A DNA stretch of 11,982 nucleotides from VBDM01 sp964430565. Lineage in GTDB: Bacteria; Pseudomonadota; Gammaproteobacteria; Burkholderiales; SG8-39. Position numbers and translations under genes: made by a program. Positions 5,079 through 11,982 of the stretch are shown piece by piece. The notes under the pieces are model-generated. The model did not search any database, was not told the DNA's origin, and saw only the letters and a list, made by a program, of their open reading frames with translations. The stretch lies in the NCBI GenBank assembly GCA_964430565.1, contig CAYSFD010000043.1:1-11982 (forward strand). The letters run 5' to 3'. Position 1 is the stretch's first letter. Every line of letters starts with the position of its first letter.

Positions 5079-8000
5079 ATGAAATCCCCTCTGCGGTCCG
5101 CGCTGTTCGTTCTCACGTGCTTGGCGCCTTCGTGGCCAGGCTCCTCTCGGGCGGATGATCCTTTTCCCGTCCCGCAGATGTTTATCGCGGGGAATAATGT
5201 CGTAGGGGGTACGAGTTCGAGGTGCGTTCACAATGGCGTGTGGGTCCTGGACCCGTGCACCGAGTTTTCACCTCGTCGTGCGGCGTGCCAGGCGATCATC
5301 GATATGTTCAACAACGCCGCTCATGGCGCCGAGTGGTGCGGGCCCTACACTCTTGACCTTTGTGACCCTACACCGCCTGCCTTTGGCGTTCTTGGGCGAG
5401 CCTATAAGGAGGCATTTTTCCCGGGTCCCGTACTTACCTGCCACCCTGGACTGTTTTTAGCTGGTCACACTTACGGACAGCCAAAGTGCCCGGCACACTC
5501 CAAGCGCTTCCCCATCCCGTCGGCGCCGGATTGCCTTTGCGACCCGGGTTTCCAGCATAAGATCGACTCGGCGGGGACCGACTTCTGCGTGCCGAAAACG
5601 TGTCAACCTACCGTTGCCAATCCGTGTGAAGTCGGTACCGGCAACAAGGTCGAGCATCAGCCGGTGTACCGCGGTTTGAACGGTTTCGAGCTGTCGCTCA
5701 CCTTCAACAACGCCGACGCGCGTTACCCGTCCCGCTTCGGACAGCGTTGGCGCGATTCCTTCGATCGGCTGATCGCCGTGTCCGGGAGCAACGTGAGTGC
5801 GCTTCGTCAGGACGGTAACGCGTTCCGGTTCGTACCGGCCGGAGGCGGCTGGGCGCCCGATGCCGATACCAACGATCGGCTGACAGAGCTGAAGGATTCC
5901 CAGGGAACGCGCACCGGGTGGCAGCTCACCGTTGCGGCAGGCGACGAGACGGAAACCTACGATGCTTCGGGAAATCTCCTTTCGATCCGCTCCAGAAGCG
6001 GGCTCACCCAGACGCTGACCTACAGCGATGGAACCGGTGGCGCGAACGGCGGGTTCCTCCTCGACGCCAGCGGCCAGCCCACGGTGGCGCTTCTTCCCGC
6101 CGGGCAGCTGATCCGTGCTGCCGACAACTTCGGGCGGACGCTCGCTTTCAGCTACGACGCGGGCGTGCACGTGGCGAAAGTAGTCGACCCCGCAGGAGCG
6201 ACGTACCGGTTTTCCTACCTGGCGGCCAGCTACACCCTCGCCTCGATCGCTTTCCCCGACGCCAGCGTCCGAAGCTTCGTCTACAACGAGCCGGCCAACA
6301 CGGGTGGCGCGAATCTTCCGAACGTGCTGACCGGCATCGTCGACGAGAACGGTGCGCGCTTCGCGACCTTCAAGTACGACGCGCAGCAACGCGCCGTTTC
6401 GACCGAGCACGCGGGCGGCGCCCAGCGCTATACGCTCTCCTACGGCGCGGGCTCGACCACGGTGACCGATCCCTTGGGTGCCGCGCGCACCTACGGATTC
6501 CAGCTCGTCCTGGACGTTCTCAAGAATACGGGCATTTCCGGCCCCGTCTGCCCGTCCTGCGGTCCCGCGTCCCAGACCGTCGACGCCAACGGCAACGTCG
6601 CCTCGCGCACCGACTGGAACGGCACCGTCACGATCTTCGGCTACGATCCGGCGCGCAATCTCGAGACTTCCCGCACCGAGGCCGCCGGCACGCCGCAGGC
6701 GCGCACCCTCAGCACGCAGTGGCATCCGGCGCTGCGGCTGCCGGTGCGCGTGGCCGAGCCGCTGCGCATCACGAGCTACGTCTATAACGGCGACGGCGTG
6801 AACTGCGGCGTTTCGGCGGACGGCGCATCCCTCGTTCCCGGAGTGCTGTGCTCTAAGACGATTCAGCCGACTTCCGACGCCACCGGCTCGGCGGGCTTTG
6901 GCGCGGCTTCTGCGGGGGGTCTCCGCACCTGGAGCTATACCTACAACGCGAACGGTTCGGTGCTGACGATGGACGGTCCGAGGACCGACGTGGCCGACGT
7001 CACCTCCTACGCCTATTACGCCGACAACGATGCGGATCCCGGACGCCGCGGCAACCTCGCCGCGTTTGCCAACGCGCTGGGATATACCACCCAGATCCTC
7101 GCTTATAACGCGCACGGCCAGCCGCTTCTTATCGTCGATCCGAACGGACTCAGCACCACGCTCAGCTACGACAGCCGCCAGCGTCTGACTTCGCGCAACG
7201 TCGGCGGGGAGGTGACGAGCTATAGCTACGACGGTGTCGGGCAGCTCATCCGCGTGACGCTCCCCGACGGGAGCTTCGTCGCCTACGGCTACGATGCGGC
7301 TCACCGCTTGACCGCCATCGCCGACAACTCCGGCAACAGCATTGCCTACACGCTGGACGCGATGGGCAACCGCACGCAGGAACGGGTGTTCGATCCCGGC
7401 GGCGCGCTCGCGCAGACGCGCAGCCGCGTCTACGACGCCCTGAACCGCCTCGCGCAGGAAATCGGCGCGCAGAGCCAAGCGACGCACTACGGCTACGACG
7501 CTCAAGGGAACGTCACTTCGATCACCGATCCGCTCAATCACACCACGACCAATCAGTACGACGCGCTCAACCGCCTCGTCCGGGTCACCGATCCCGCGAA
7601 CGGCCAGACGCAGTACGCCTACAACGGCATCGATCAGCTGGTTGCGGTGAGCGATCCGAGGAACCTCGCCACCGCGTACAACTACGACGGGCTTGCGAAC
7701 CTGAACGCGCAGTCAAGCCCCGACACCGGCGCCACGGCGAACGCCTACGACTCGGCCGGCAATCTCCTCACCCAGACCGACGCCAAGGGCCAGACCACGA
7801 GCTACACCTACGATGCGTTGAACCGGGTGACTTCCATCAACTTCGCCGACGGCTCCAGGCAAAGCTACGGCTACGACCAGGGGGCGAATGGCCTGGGGCG
7901 GCTCACCTTCTTCGCCGAGACCGATCCCCAAACCCAGATCACGATCCTGCACGACTACGCCTACGACGCGCACGGCAGGCAGGTGACCGAGAACCGCACG

Positions 8001-8822
8001 ATGAACGGCGTCACCTACGCCATTCGCACCAGCTACGACGCCGCGGGCAGGCTCGCCGGGCTGACCTACCCGAGCGGGAGAACCGTTGCTTACGAGTTCG
8101 ATGCGCTCGGCCGCATCAGCCAGGTGAGCACCACGCCCCCGAGCGCGAGCGGCGGCGCGACGCAGATCGTCGCCACCAACATCAGCTACCAGCCCTTCGG
8201 CGGGGTGAAGGGCTATACGCTGGGCAACGGCCAGAGCTACAGCCGCACCTACGACCAGGACGGGCGGATTGCGAGCTACGCGTCCGGCAGTCAGTTCGTC
8301 TCCCTGGGCTACGACGCGGCCGGGCGCATCGTGTCGATCGCCGATGCGACCGCGAGTCCCAACACCTATGGCTACGACAGCTTGGACCGGCTGACGAGTG
8401 CGATCACGCCGGCCGCGTCCTACGGCTACGGCTACGACGCGGTGGGCAACCGCACCTCGAAGAGCGCGGGATCGGCGACCGACACCTACAGCTACAGCCC
8501 GACGAGCAACCGCATCGCTGCCATCGCCGGCGCGGAGAGCCGCAGCTTTTCATTCGACGCGAACGGCAGCACCGTGAGCTACGGCGCGAAGCAGTTCGCC
8601 TACGACGCGCGCGGGCGCATGGTTCAGTCGGTCGGGTCTCTGGGCACGACCGCCTACCAGGTGAACGCCCTGGGGCAGCGGGTCAGAAAGACCAATTCCA
8701 CCGACGATCGCATTTTCATCTACGACGCGCGCGGGCGGCTCATCGCCGAGACCGACCCGGGCGGCACCTTGAGGCGCGAGTACCTGTACGTCAACGACAT
8801 CCCGCTCGCGGTGATCCAATGA
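5079..8822 (+). CDS. Secreted RHS/YD-repeat shell protein lacking its C-terminal core
   Basis: 1247-aa predicted exported protein. Residues 1-25 form a Sec signal peptide (MKSPLRSALFVLTCLAPSWP, cleavage after SSRA before DDPF). Residues 27-182 are cysteine-rich, with an EGF-like piece around DCLCDPGF (151-158). From about 195 to the end come more than twenty YD/RHS repeats (variants of GYDAAGRL and YDALNRL), which in this family build a hollow beta-cocoon. Complete RHS proteins continue from a strand like YLYVNDIPLAVIQ into HPDHLNTP and the DPxGL motif; this one stops exactly there, and those parts are on the next gene, whose ATG overlaps this TGA. No PAAR or type VI domain is present, so Sec export is indicated. 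Start: the ATG at 5079 has GGAG (5067-5070) eight bases before it and begins the signal peptide. An in-frame ATG at 4953 with GGGGAG (4941-4946) would add 42 residues. Confidence 0.85.
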   Translation: MKSPLRSALFVLTCLAPSWPGSSRADDPFPVPQMFIAGNNVVGGTSSRCVHNGVWVLDPCTEFSPRRAACQAIIDMFNNAAHGAEWCGPYTLDLCDPTPPAFGVLGRAYKEAFFPGPVLTCHPGLFLAGHTYGQPKCPAHSKRFPIPSAPDCLCDPGFQHKIDSAGTDFCVPKTCQPTVANPCEVGTGNKVEHQPVYRGLNGFELSLTFNNADARYPSRFGQRWRDSFDRLIAVSGSNVSALRQDGNAFRFVPAGGGWAPDADTNDRLTELKDSQGTRTGWQLTVAAGDETETYDASGNLLSIRSRSGLTQTLTYSDGTGGANGGFLLDASGQPTVALLPAGQLIRAADNFGRTLAFSYDAGVHVAKVVDPAGATYRFSYLAASYTLASIAFPDASVRSFVYNEPANTGGANLPNVLTGIVDENGARFATFKYDAQQRAVSTEHAGGAQRYTLSYGAGSTTVTDPLGAARTYGFQLVLDVLKNTGISGPVCPSCGPASQTVDANGNVASRTDWNGTVTIFGYDPARNLETSRTEAAGTPQARTLSTQWHPALRLPVRVAEPLRITSYVYNGDGVNCGVSADGASLVPGVLCSKTIQPTSDATGSAGFGAASAGGLRTWSYTYNANGSVLTMDGPRTDVADVTSYAYYADNDADPGRRGNLAAFANALGYTTQILAYNAHGQPLLIVDPNGLSTTLSYDSRQRLTSRNVGGEVTSYSYDGVGQLIRVTLPDGSFVAYGYDAAHRLTAIADNSGNSIAYTLDAMGNRTQERVFDPGGALAQTRSRVYDALNRLAQEIGAQSQATHYGYDAQGNVTSITDPLNHTTTNQYDALNRLVRVTDPANGQTQYAYNGIDQLVAVSDPRNLATAYNYDGLANLNAQSSPDTGATANAYDSAGNLLTQTDAKGQTTSYTYDALNRVTSINFADGSRQSYGYDQGANGLGRLTFFAETDPQTQITILHDYAYDAHGRQVTENRTMNGVTYAIRTSYDAAGRLAGLTYPSGRTVAYEFDALGRISQVSTTPPSASGGATQIVATNISYQPFGGVKGYTLGNGQSYSRTYDQDGRIASYASGSQFVSLGYDAAGRIVSIADATASPNTYGYDSLDRLTSAITPAASYGYGYDAVGNRTSKSAGSATDTYSYSPTSNRIAAIAGAESRSFSFDANGSTVSYGAKQFAYDARGRMVQSVGSLGTTAYQVNALGQRVRKTNSTDDRIFIYDARGRLIAETDPGGTLRREYLYVNDIPLAVIQ

Positions 8823-10807
8823 GGTCCTCCATGAGGGTCCGGGGAACGCCGTCCTTCGCCAACGCGCGCGACGAGAGCCGGTTTCGGCCGGGCACAGCGA
8901 CCTTGGACAGGTTGCGCAAGCTCGCCGGGGGATTGCTGTTGTGCGGGATTGCGCTCGTCTCTGCGACGGCCAACGCCCAGACGACATTGAGCGCGAGTCC
9001 CACGAGCGTGCTCGTCAACGGCACGGTCACAGCCACCTGGAGCGGAATCCCCGCACCTTCCACATCCAACTGGCTGGGCTTGTACACTCCCGGAGCCGCT
9101 AGCAATGGCTTTAACCTCTACAGCTACCGCTACACGAACGGGGCGGCCAGCGGCAGCGTCCCCTTCACCCTCCCCACGGCTGCCACGCCGGGAACCTACG
9201 AGCTGCGGCTGTTCTCGAGCGGCTATACGCTCCTGGCCACCAGCAATAGTTTCTCGGTCGTTGCGCCGCCGTCGGTGAGCGGCACCGTGACCTTGAACGG
9301 CTCGCCGCTCTCAGGCGTCGCCTTCGCCGCGACCAACGGCGTCACGTGCACGGCCTCGAATACCTCGGGTCAGTACAGCTGCTCCGTGCCGCTGGGGTGG
9401 TCGGGGAGCGTGACGCCGTCGCGCGGCGGTGTCAGCTTCACGCCCGCCTCGCGCAACTACAGCAATGTGACCGCCAATCAGACGGCGCAGAACTATCCGG
9501 CCACCTCCACCACGACATTGAGCGCGAGTCCCACGAGCGTGTTCGTCGGTGGCACGGTCACGGCCACCTGGAGCGGCACACCCGGGCCTTCGGGAGCCAA
9601 CTGGCTGGGCTTGTACACTCCCGGAGCCGCTAGCAATAACTTTAACCTCTACGGCTCGAGCGGCACGAACGGGCAGGCCAGCGGCAGCGTCTCCTTCACC
9701 CTCCCCGTGGCTGCGACGCCGGGAACCTACGAGCTGCGGCTGTTCTCGAGCGGCTATACGCTCCTGGCGACCAGCAACAGCTTCACGGTCAACGCGCTAC
9801 GGACGGTGAGCGGGACCGTGACCCTGGGCGGCTCGCCGCTCTCAGGCGTCGCCTTCGCGGCGACCAACAGCGTCACGTGCACGGCCTCGAATGCCTCGGG
9901 CCAGTACAGCTGTAACGTGCCGCAAGGTTGGTCGGGGAGCGTGACGCCGTCGCTGAGCGGACACAGCTTCACGCCCGCGACGCGGAGTTACACCAGCGTG
10001 CAGGTCAATCAGACTGGGCAGAACTTTGTAGCGGCTGCGGTGGTTGCTCAGGTGATTTACTATATCCATCCGGATCATCTGAACACACCGCGGATGGTTG
10101 CGAATCAGGCCGGCGCCACGGTTTGGAAGTGGGACCAGCAGGAGCCGTTTGGATCGACACCGCCGAATGACAATCCCTCAGGACTCGGAGCGTTCGACTT
10201 CCCCTTGCGATTCCCGGGGCAGTACTTCGACAAGGAGACGAATCTTCACTACAACTACTTCAGGGATTACGATCCGAGCATCGGTCGGTATATGAGCAGC
10301 GACCCCATCGGACTGGGTGGCGGCATTAATACGTATGCCTATGTGTGGCAGTCGCCGTTGATGTTCTTTGATTTCTTCGGGCTTGTTGAGTGCTGGTGGC
10401 TTGATCTTGGTAACCAACCGAAATGCGAGCCTACCGGACTTCGCCGACAAAAACCCACCGGTCCCTATCAGACCAAAGAATGGTTCCCCGCCCCAGATCC
10501 AACATCACCCAGTCTAGGGATCGGACCTATTCCACCAATGCCGCAGCCTGGAATGAAATTAATATGGCGAACGGTTTTCAACGAAAAAGGGTACTGGGAG
10601 GCGGAGTTCGAGTGCAAAGTCTGGTCGACCTACGTATGCCGCGAAGACTGCGGGAAGATCACCTTCTATCCCGGTAATAGGTATATCGGTAAGAAATGGG
10701 AAAAGGAAGAAGACTACGATGAGATAATCGGATACGGACCTTGGTCAAGCGTAGGCGCACCACCTGGACCATGGGATCTGCCCGGGCCGAGACCCAGGCG
10801 CAGATGA
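8819..10807 (+). CDS. Exported Ig-like repeat protein carrying the RHS C-terminal core and an unknown tip domain
   Basis: 662-aa chimeric protein. After a polar stretch of about 33 residues comes a hydrophobic export signal (LAGGLLLCGIALVSATANA, cleavage near 53). Two near-identical 177-residue modules follow (55-231 and 232-408), each an Ig-like unit (SASPTSVxVxGTVTATWSG through YELRLFSSGYTLLATSNSF) plus a carboxypeptidase-regulatory-like unit (VSGTVTLxGSPLSGVAFAATN). Residues 413-522 are the closing part of an RHS core: YYIHPDHLNTPRMV, GAFDFPLRFPGQYFDKET, then D495-PIGL and D518-FFGL. In RHS proteins the second motif is normally DPxGL and marks self-cleavage; here Pro is Phe. Residues 523-662 are an unrecognised tip. 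The ATGA overlap with the shell gene implies coupled translation. Alternative starts are ATG 8831 or TTG 8903/8912. Toxin function is inferred from RHS architecture only. Confidence 0.82.
   Translation: MRSSMRVRGTPSFANARDESRFRPGTATLDRLRKLAGGLLLCGIALVSATANAQTTLSASPTSVLVNGTVTATWSGIPAPSTSNWLGLYTPGAASNGFNLYSYRYTNGAASGSVPFTLPTAATPGTYELRLFSSGYTLLATSNSFSVVAPPSVSGTVTLNGSPLSGVAFAATNGVTCTASNTSGQYSCSVPLGWSGSVTPSRGGVSFTPASRNYSNVTANQTAQNYPATSTTTLSASPTSVFVGGTVTATWSGTPGPSGANWLGLYTPGAASNNFNLYGSSGTNGQASGSVSFTLPVAATPGTYELRLFSSGYTLLATSNSFTVNALRTVSGTVTLGGSPLSGVAFAATNSVTCTASNASGQYSCNVPQGWSGSVTPSLSGHSFTPATRSYTSVQVNQTGQNFVAAAVVAQVIYYIHPDHLNTPRMVANQAGATVWKWDQQEPFGSTPPNDNPSGLGAFDFPLRFPGQYFDKETNLHYNYFRDYDPSIGRYMSSDPIGLGGGINTYAYVWQSPLMFFDFFGLVECWWLDLGNQPKCEPTGLRRQKPTGPYQTKEWFPAPDPTSPSLGIGPIPPMPQPGMKLIWRTVFNEKGYWEAEFECKVWSTYVCREDCGKITFYPGNRYIGKKWEKEEDYDEIIGYGPWSSVGAPPGPWDLPGPRPRRR
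8981..10042 (+). repeat. Tandem 531-base coding repeat (two copies)
   Basis: Copy 1 spans 8981-9511 and copy 2 spans 9512-10042, in frame and without indels, giving two 177-residue modules. Long stretches are identical, for example around 9070-9106 against 9601-9637 and 9188-9230 against 9719-9761. Similarity fades after about 10027. The first half of each copy is better preserved than the second. This is an internal duplication or gene-conversion product inside the secreted Ig-like/RHS gene. Confidence 0.85.
10067..10330 (+). repeat. RHS core segment duplicated at 11577-11840
   Basis: Direct repeat partner of the orphan fragment, at an offset of exactly 1510 bases. Similarity starts abruptly at CATCCGGATCATCTGAACAC and stops at the AAT of GGIN/GGLN. 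The two copies bracket the tip and Sel1 genes, so homologous recombination between them would delete that cassette and join a new tip to the core. Confidence 0.8.
10385..10807 (+). other. RHS C-terminal tip (candidate toxin domain), domain annotation
   Basis: Residues 523-662 of the preceding protein, i.e. what would be released by cleavage after L522. It starts VECWWLDLGNQPKC, passes through a proline-rich linker (about 540-575) and holds a compact domain with FECKVW and YVCREDCGK (C599, C607, C611), then GYGPWSS, WDLPGP and a basic tail RPRRR. I do not recognise the fold or any catalytic motif. Five cysteines suggest disulfides and action outside the cytoplasm. Sampled G+C here is near 50%, below that of the core, as is common for exchangeable RHS tips. 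Confidence 0.5.
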
Positions 10808-11571
10808 GAGCGATCGTGGGGAGCCAATTTGTAGTTTGCCAATGGCGCAGAAACCTTGCGCCTCGAATGGTGCTGGTGCTCTTGCTTGTCTCTTCGGTTT
10901 TCTCTTTCGCCAGTGACGTTGACGAGCTTGTGTTCAGCGCTCAGAGGGCCTACTCCGCTAAAAGGTATGACGAAGCGATCAAGGTTTATAGTCGGGCAGC
11001 TTCTTTGGGAAGTCCCATTGCGCTATTTCAGTTGGGGGCGATGCATGAACGCGGGGAGGGCGTGGATCGCAATATCGTTGAGGCGACAAAATGGTACGAA
11101 CGTGCAGCAGATGCTGGCTCGGTTACTGCAGCTAAGAAATTGGCAAACATGTACTACGACGGTGAAGGTGTGCCGAAAGATTTTGGTCGAGCCGCTTCGC
11201 TCTATCGACGCGCCGGTGAGCTAGGGGACTCCAGCTCCTTTTTCACTCTGGGTCAGATGTATTGGATGGGTTCTGGTGGAACGCGAGAGCCTGAGAAAGC
11301 GGTAGAAGTATTTACCAAGGCAGCGGAAAGAGGCAATCCGCTCGCAATGAATGCTCTTGGAATTGCCTATCGATTTGGAGATGGAGTAGACAAGAGCGAC
11401 TCCGCTGCATACGCTTACTTCAAGCTGGCTCGTGAATTCGGAAGCATTCTGGCAGCCGATAACCTCGAAAAGTTGACGACCCTAATATCCGATTCGGACC
11501 GCAGTGCTGGGGAGAAACTTTTGGAGCACCTTCGACGTAAGACGTCTACAGGTCCCAGGAAAGCGAACTAG
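10804..11571 (+). CDS. Exported Sel1-repeat protein, candidate immunity protein
   Basis: 255-aa protein with a hydrophobic signal at residues 22-37 (MVLVLLLVSSVFSFAS) followed by a TPR-like helix pair (45-70) and four 36-residue Sel1-like repeats: PIALFQLGAMHERGEGVDRN (71 on), VTAAKKLANMYYDGEGVPKD (107 on), SSSFFTLGQMYWMGSGG (143 on) and PLAMNALGIAYRFGDGVDKS (179 on). Sel1 repeats bind proteins. Known Sel1-repeat immunity proteins exist, e.g. those beside the PldB phospholipase effector of Pseudomonas aeruginosa. Its ATG (10804) overlaps the stop of the tip gene as ATGA, with a weak AGG five bases before. An ATG at 10867 would start directly at the signal but has no ribosome site. Position right after the RHS tip and lower G+C support immunity; export suggests protection in the periplasm. 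The immunity role is inferred. Confidence 0.8.
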   Translation: MRAIVGSQFVVCQWRRNLAPRMVLVLLLVSSVFSFASDVDELVFSAQRAYSAKRYDEAIKVYSRAASLGSPIALFQLGAMHERGEGVDRNIVEATKWYERAADAGSVTAAKKLANMYYDGEGVPKDFGRAASLYRRAGELGDSSSFFTLGQMYWMGSGGTREPEKAVEVFTKAAERGNPLAMNALGIAYRFGDGVDKSDSAAYAYFKLAREFGSILAADNLEKLTTLISDSDRSAGEKLLEHLRRKTSTGPRKAN

Positions 11572-11576
11572 AAAGT

Positions 11577-11840
11577 CATCCGGATCATCTGAACACACCA
11601 CGGCTAATTGCCAACCAGGCGGGCGCCACAGTGTGGAAGTGGGACCAGCAGGAGCCCTTCGGCAGCACACCGCCGAATGACAATCCCTCCGGGCTCGGAG
11701 CGTTCGACTTCCCACTACGATTGCCCGGACAGTACTACGACAAGGAGACCGCACTTCACTACAACATGTTCCGAGACTATGACCCAAGTATCGGAAGATA
11801 CGTGGAAAGTGACCCGATTGGGCTTGTTGGAGGCCTAAAT
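11577..11840 (+). pseudogene. Orphan fragment of RHS C-terminal core, start-less and cut by an insertion sequence
   Basis: 88 codons matching 10067-10330 of the Ig-like/RHS gene without gaps: HPDHLNTPRLIANQAG, GAFDFPLRLPGQYYDKETA and RYVESDPIGLVGGLN. It begins six bases after the Sel1 stop, with no start codon or ribosome site of its own (a GTG at 11631 is inside the conserved part). It ends at GGLN, where the presumed insertion sequence begins; the frame then runs through junk to a stop at 11894. By eye 10 of 88 residues and about 55 of 264 bases differ from the intact copy. Such start-less core-plus-tip pieces downstream of an immunity gene are typical displaced RHS tips; here the tip itself, if present, lies beyond the insertion. 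Confidence 0.82.
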
Positions 11841-11982
11841 GAGAAGTGGCCCCGCAAAACTGAACAGCGCTATAAGTGGAAACTCTTGGTATAAAGCCGG
11901 ACCGAGATCGGTCTGGCGATAAGGAGTTTCTGATGAGAAAGAAGGCATCGGGGCGGCGCACCCGCCGCAGCCACAATCCGGC
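11840..11982 (+). mobile_element. Left end of a probable IS3-family insertion sequence (partial)
   Basis: At 11840 RHS similarity ends and a new sequence starts with TGAGAAGTGGCCCC, which has the TG terminus and CCCC-containing end often seen in IS3-family elements. About 93 bases in, a strong AAGGAG (11921-11926) precedes an ATG whose product begins like an IS3-family OrfA. The other end and any target duplication lie outside the window, so the family and the exact boundary (within a base or two of 11840) are provisional. Confidence 0.6.
11933..11982 (+). CDS. Transposase OrfA N-terminus (IS3-type), cut by window edge
   Basis: Only the first 16 codons are present: MRKKASGRRTRRSHNP. A short basic start of this kind, leading into a FKAxVALAAL helix-turn-helix, is typical of OrfA proteins of IS3-family elements, which bind the element ends before OrfB is joined by frameshifting. 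AAGGAG lies six bases before the ATG. With so little sequence the call rests on the basic N-terminus, the ribosome site and the position inside an apparent IS end. Confidence 0.5.
   Translation, partial: MRKKASGRRTRRSHNP

Noticed and set aside
5457..7541. 694-aa minus-strand open frame inside the RHS shell gene
   Set aside because: Shadow of the repetitive, high-G+C RHS coding sequence; its arginine-, valine- and glycine-rich product has no domain features.
8800..8850. Programmed frameshift joining the shell protein to the Ig-like/RHS protein
   Set aside because: No slippery heptamer or obvious stimulatory structure at the overlap. The second gene has its own ATG and export signal, so stop-restart at ATGA is simpler.
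8981..10042. CRISPR or satellite interpretation of the repeats
   Set aside because: The repeat unit is 531 bases, in frame and translated into folded-domain-like modules; there are no short repeats with unique spacers.
11482..11976. Minus-strand open frame over the orphan RHS fragment
   Set aside because: Antisense to a clear RHS core fragment and to the insertion-sequence end; no protein features.

Overview
The window is high-G+C bacterial DNA with dense genes and short, Shine-Dalgarno-led intergenic gaps. It suggests an environmental Gram-negative proteobacterium, most likely a betaproteobacterium. That placement is inferred from G+C, codon use and the flavour of the proteins; there is no rRNA or other marker here to prove it.

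Left part (1-2572), minus strand. A PIN-domain toxin (vapC-type) and its Phd/VapB-type antitoxin form a type II toxin-antitoxin operon. The two genes overlap at TTGA, and a sigma70-like promoter is overlaid by two copies of a palindrome. Upstream of them on the same strand are a membrane-anchored M28 zinc peptidase and a small two-CBS-domain protein 13 bases apart. These probably form one transcript from a good promoter at 2441-2470 whose -10 box lies inside a GC-rich palindrome.

Middle part (2573-4607), plus strand. A conserved protein of unknown function is followed after 28 bases by an unusual fusion of a Rieske [2Fe-2S] domain to a flavodoxin-fold oxidoreductase. A 345-base non-coding stretch follows (4608-4952). 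It holds several inverted repeats, including two tandem 18-base palindromes just upstream of the next operon.

Right part (4953-11982), plus strand: a secreted RHS/YD-repeat polymorphic-toxin locus with an odd layout. The long RHS shell protein (1247 aa, Sec signal, no PAAR region) stops just before the conserved closing segment of the RHS core. That segment (HPDHLNTP to DPIGL), plus an unrecognised C-terminal tip domain, sits on a second, ATGA-coupled gene with its own signal peptide and two 177-residue Ig-like/carboxypeptidase-regulatory-like repeats. A third ATGA-coupled gene encodes an exported Sel1-repeat protein, the natural candidate immunity protein. Six bases after it begins a second, start-less copy of the RHS closing segment. 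This orphan is cut at the GGLN hinge by the left end of what looks like an IS3-family insertion sequence, whose orfA begins at 11933 and runs off the window.

The three coupled RHS genes probably make a two-polypeptide exported effector and its protector. The tip and the Sel1 gene have visibly lower G+C (about 50% in sampled lines) than the most G+C-rich parts of the RHS core (up to about 70%), as expected for an exchangeable toxin/immunity cassette. Toxin and immunity activities are inferred from context and not shown by sequence.
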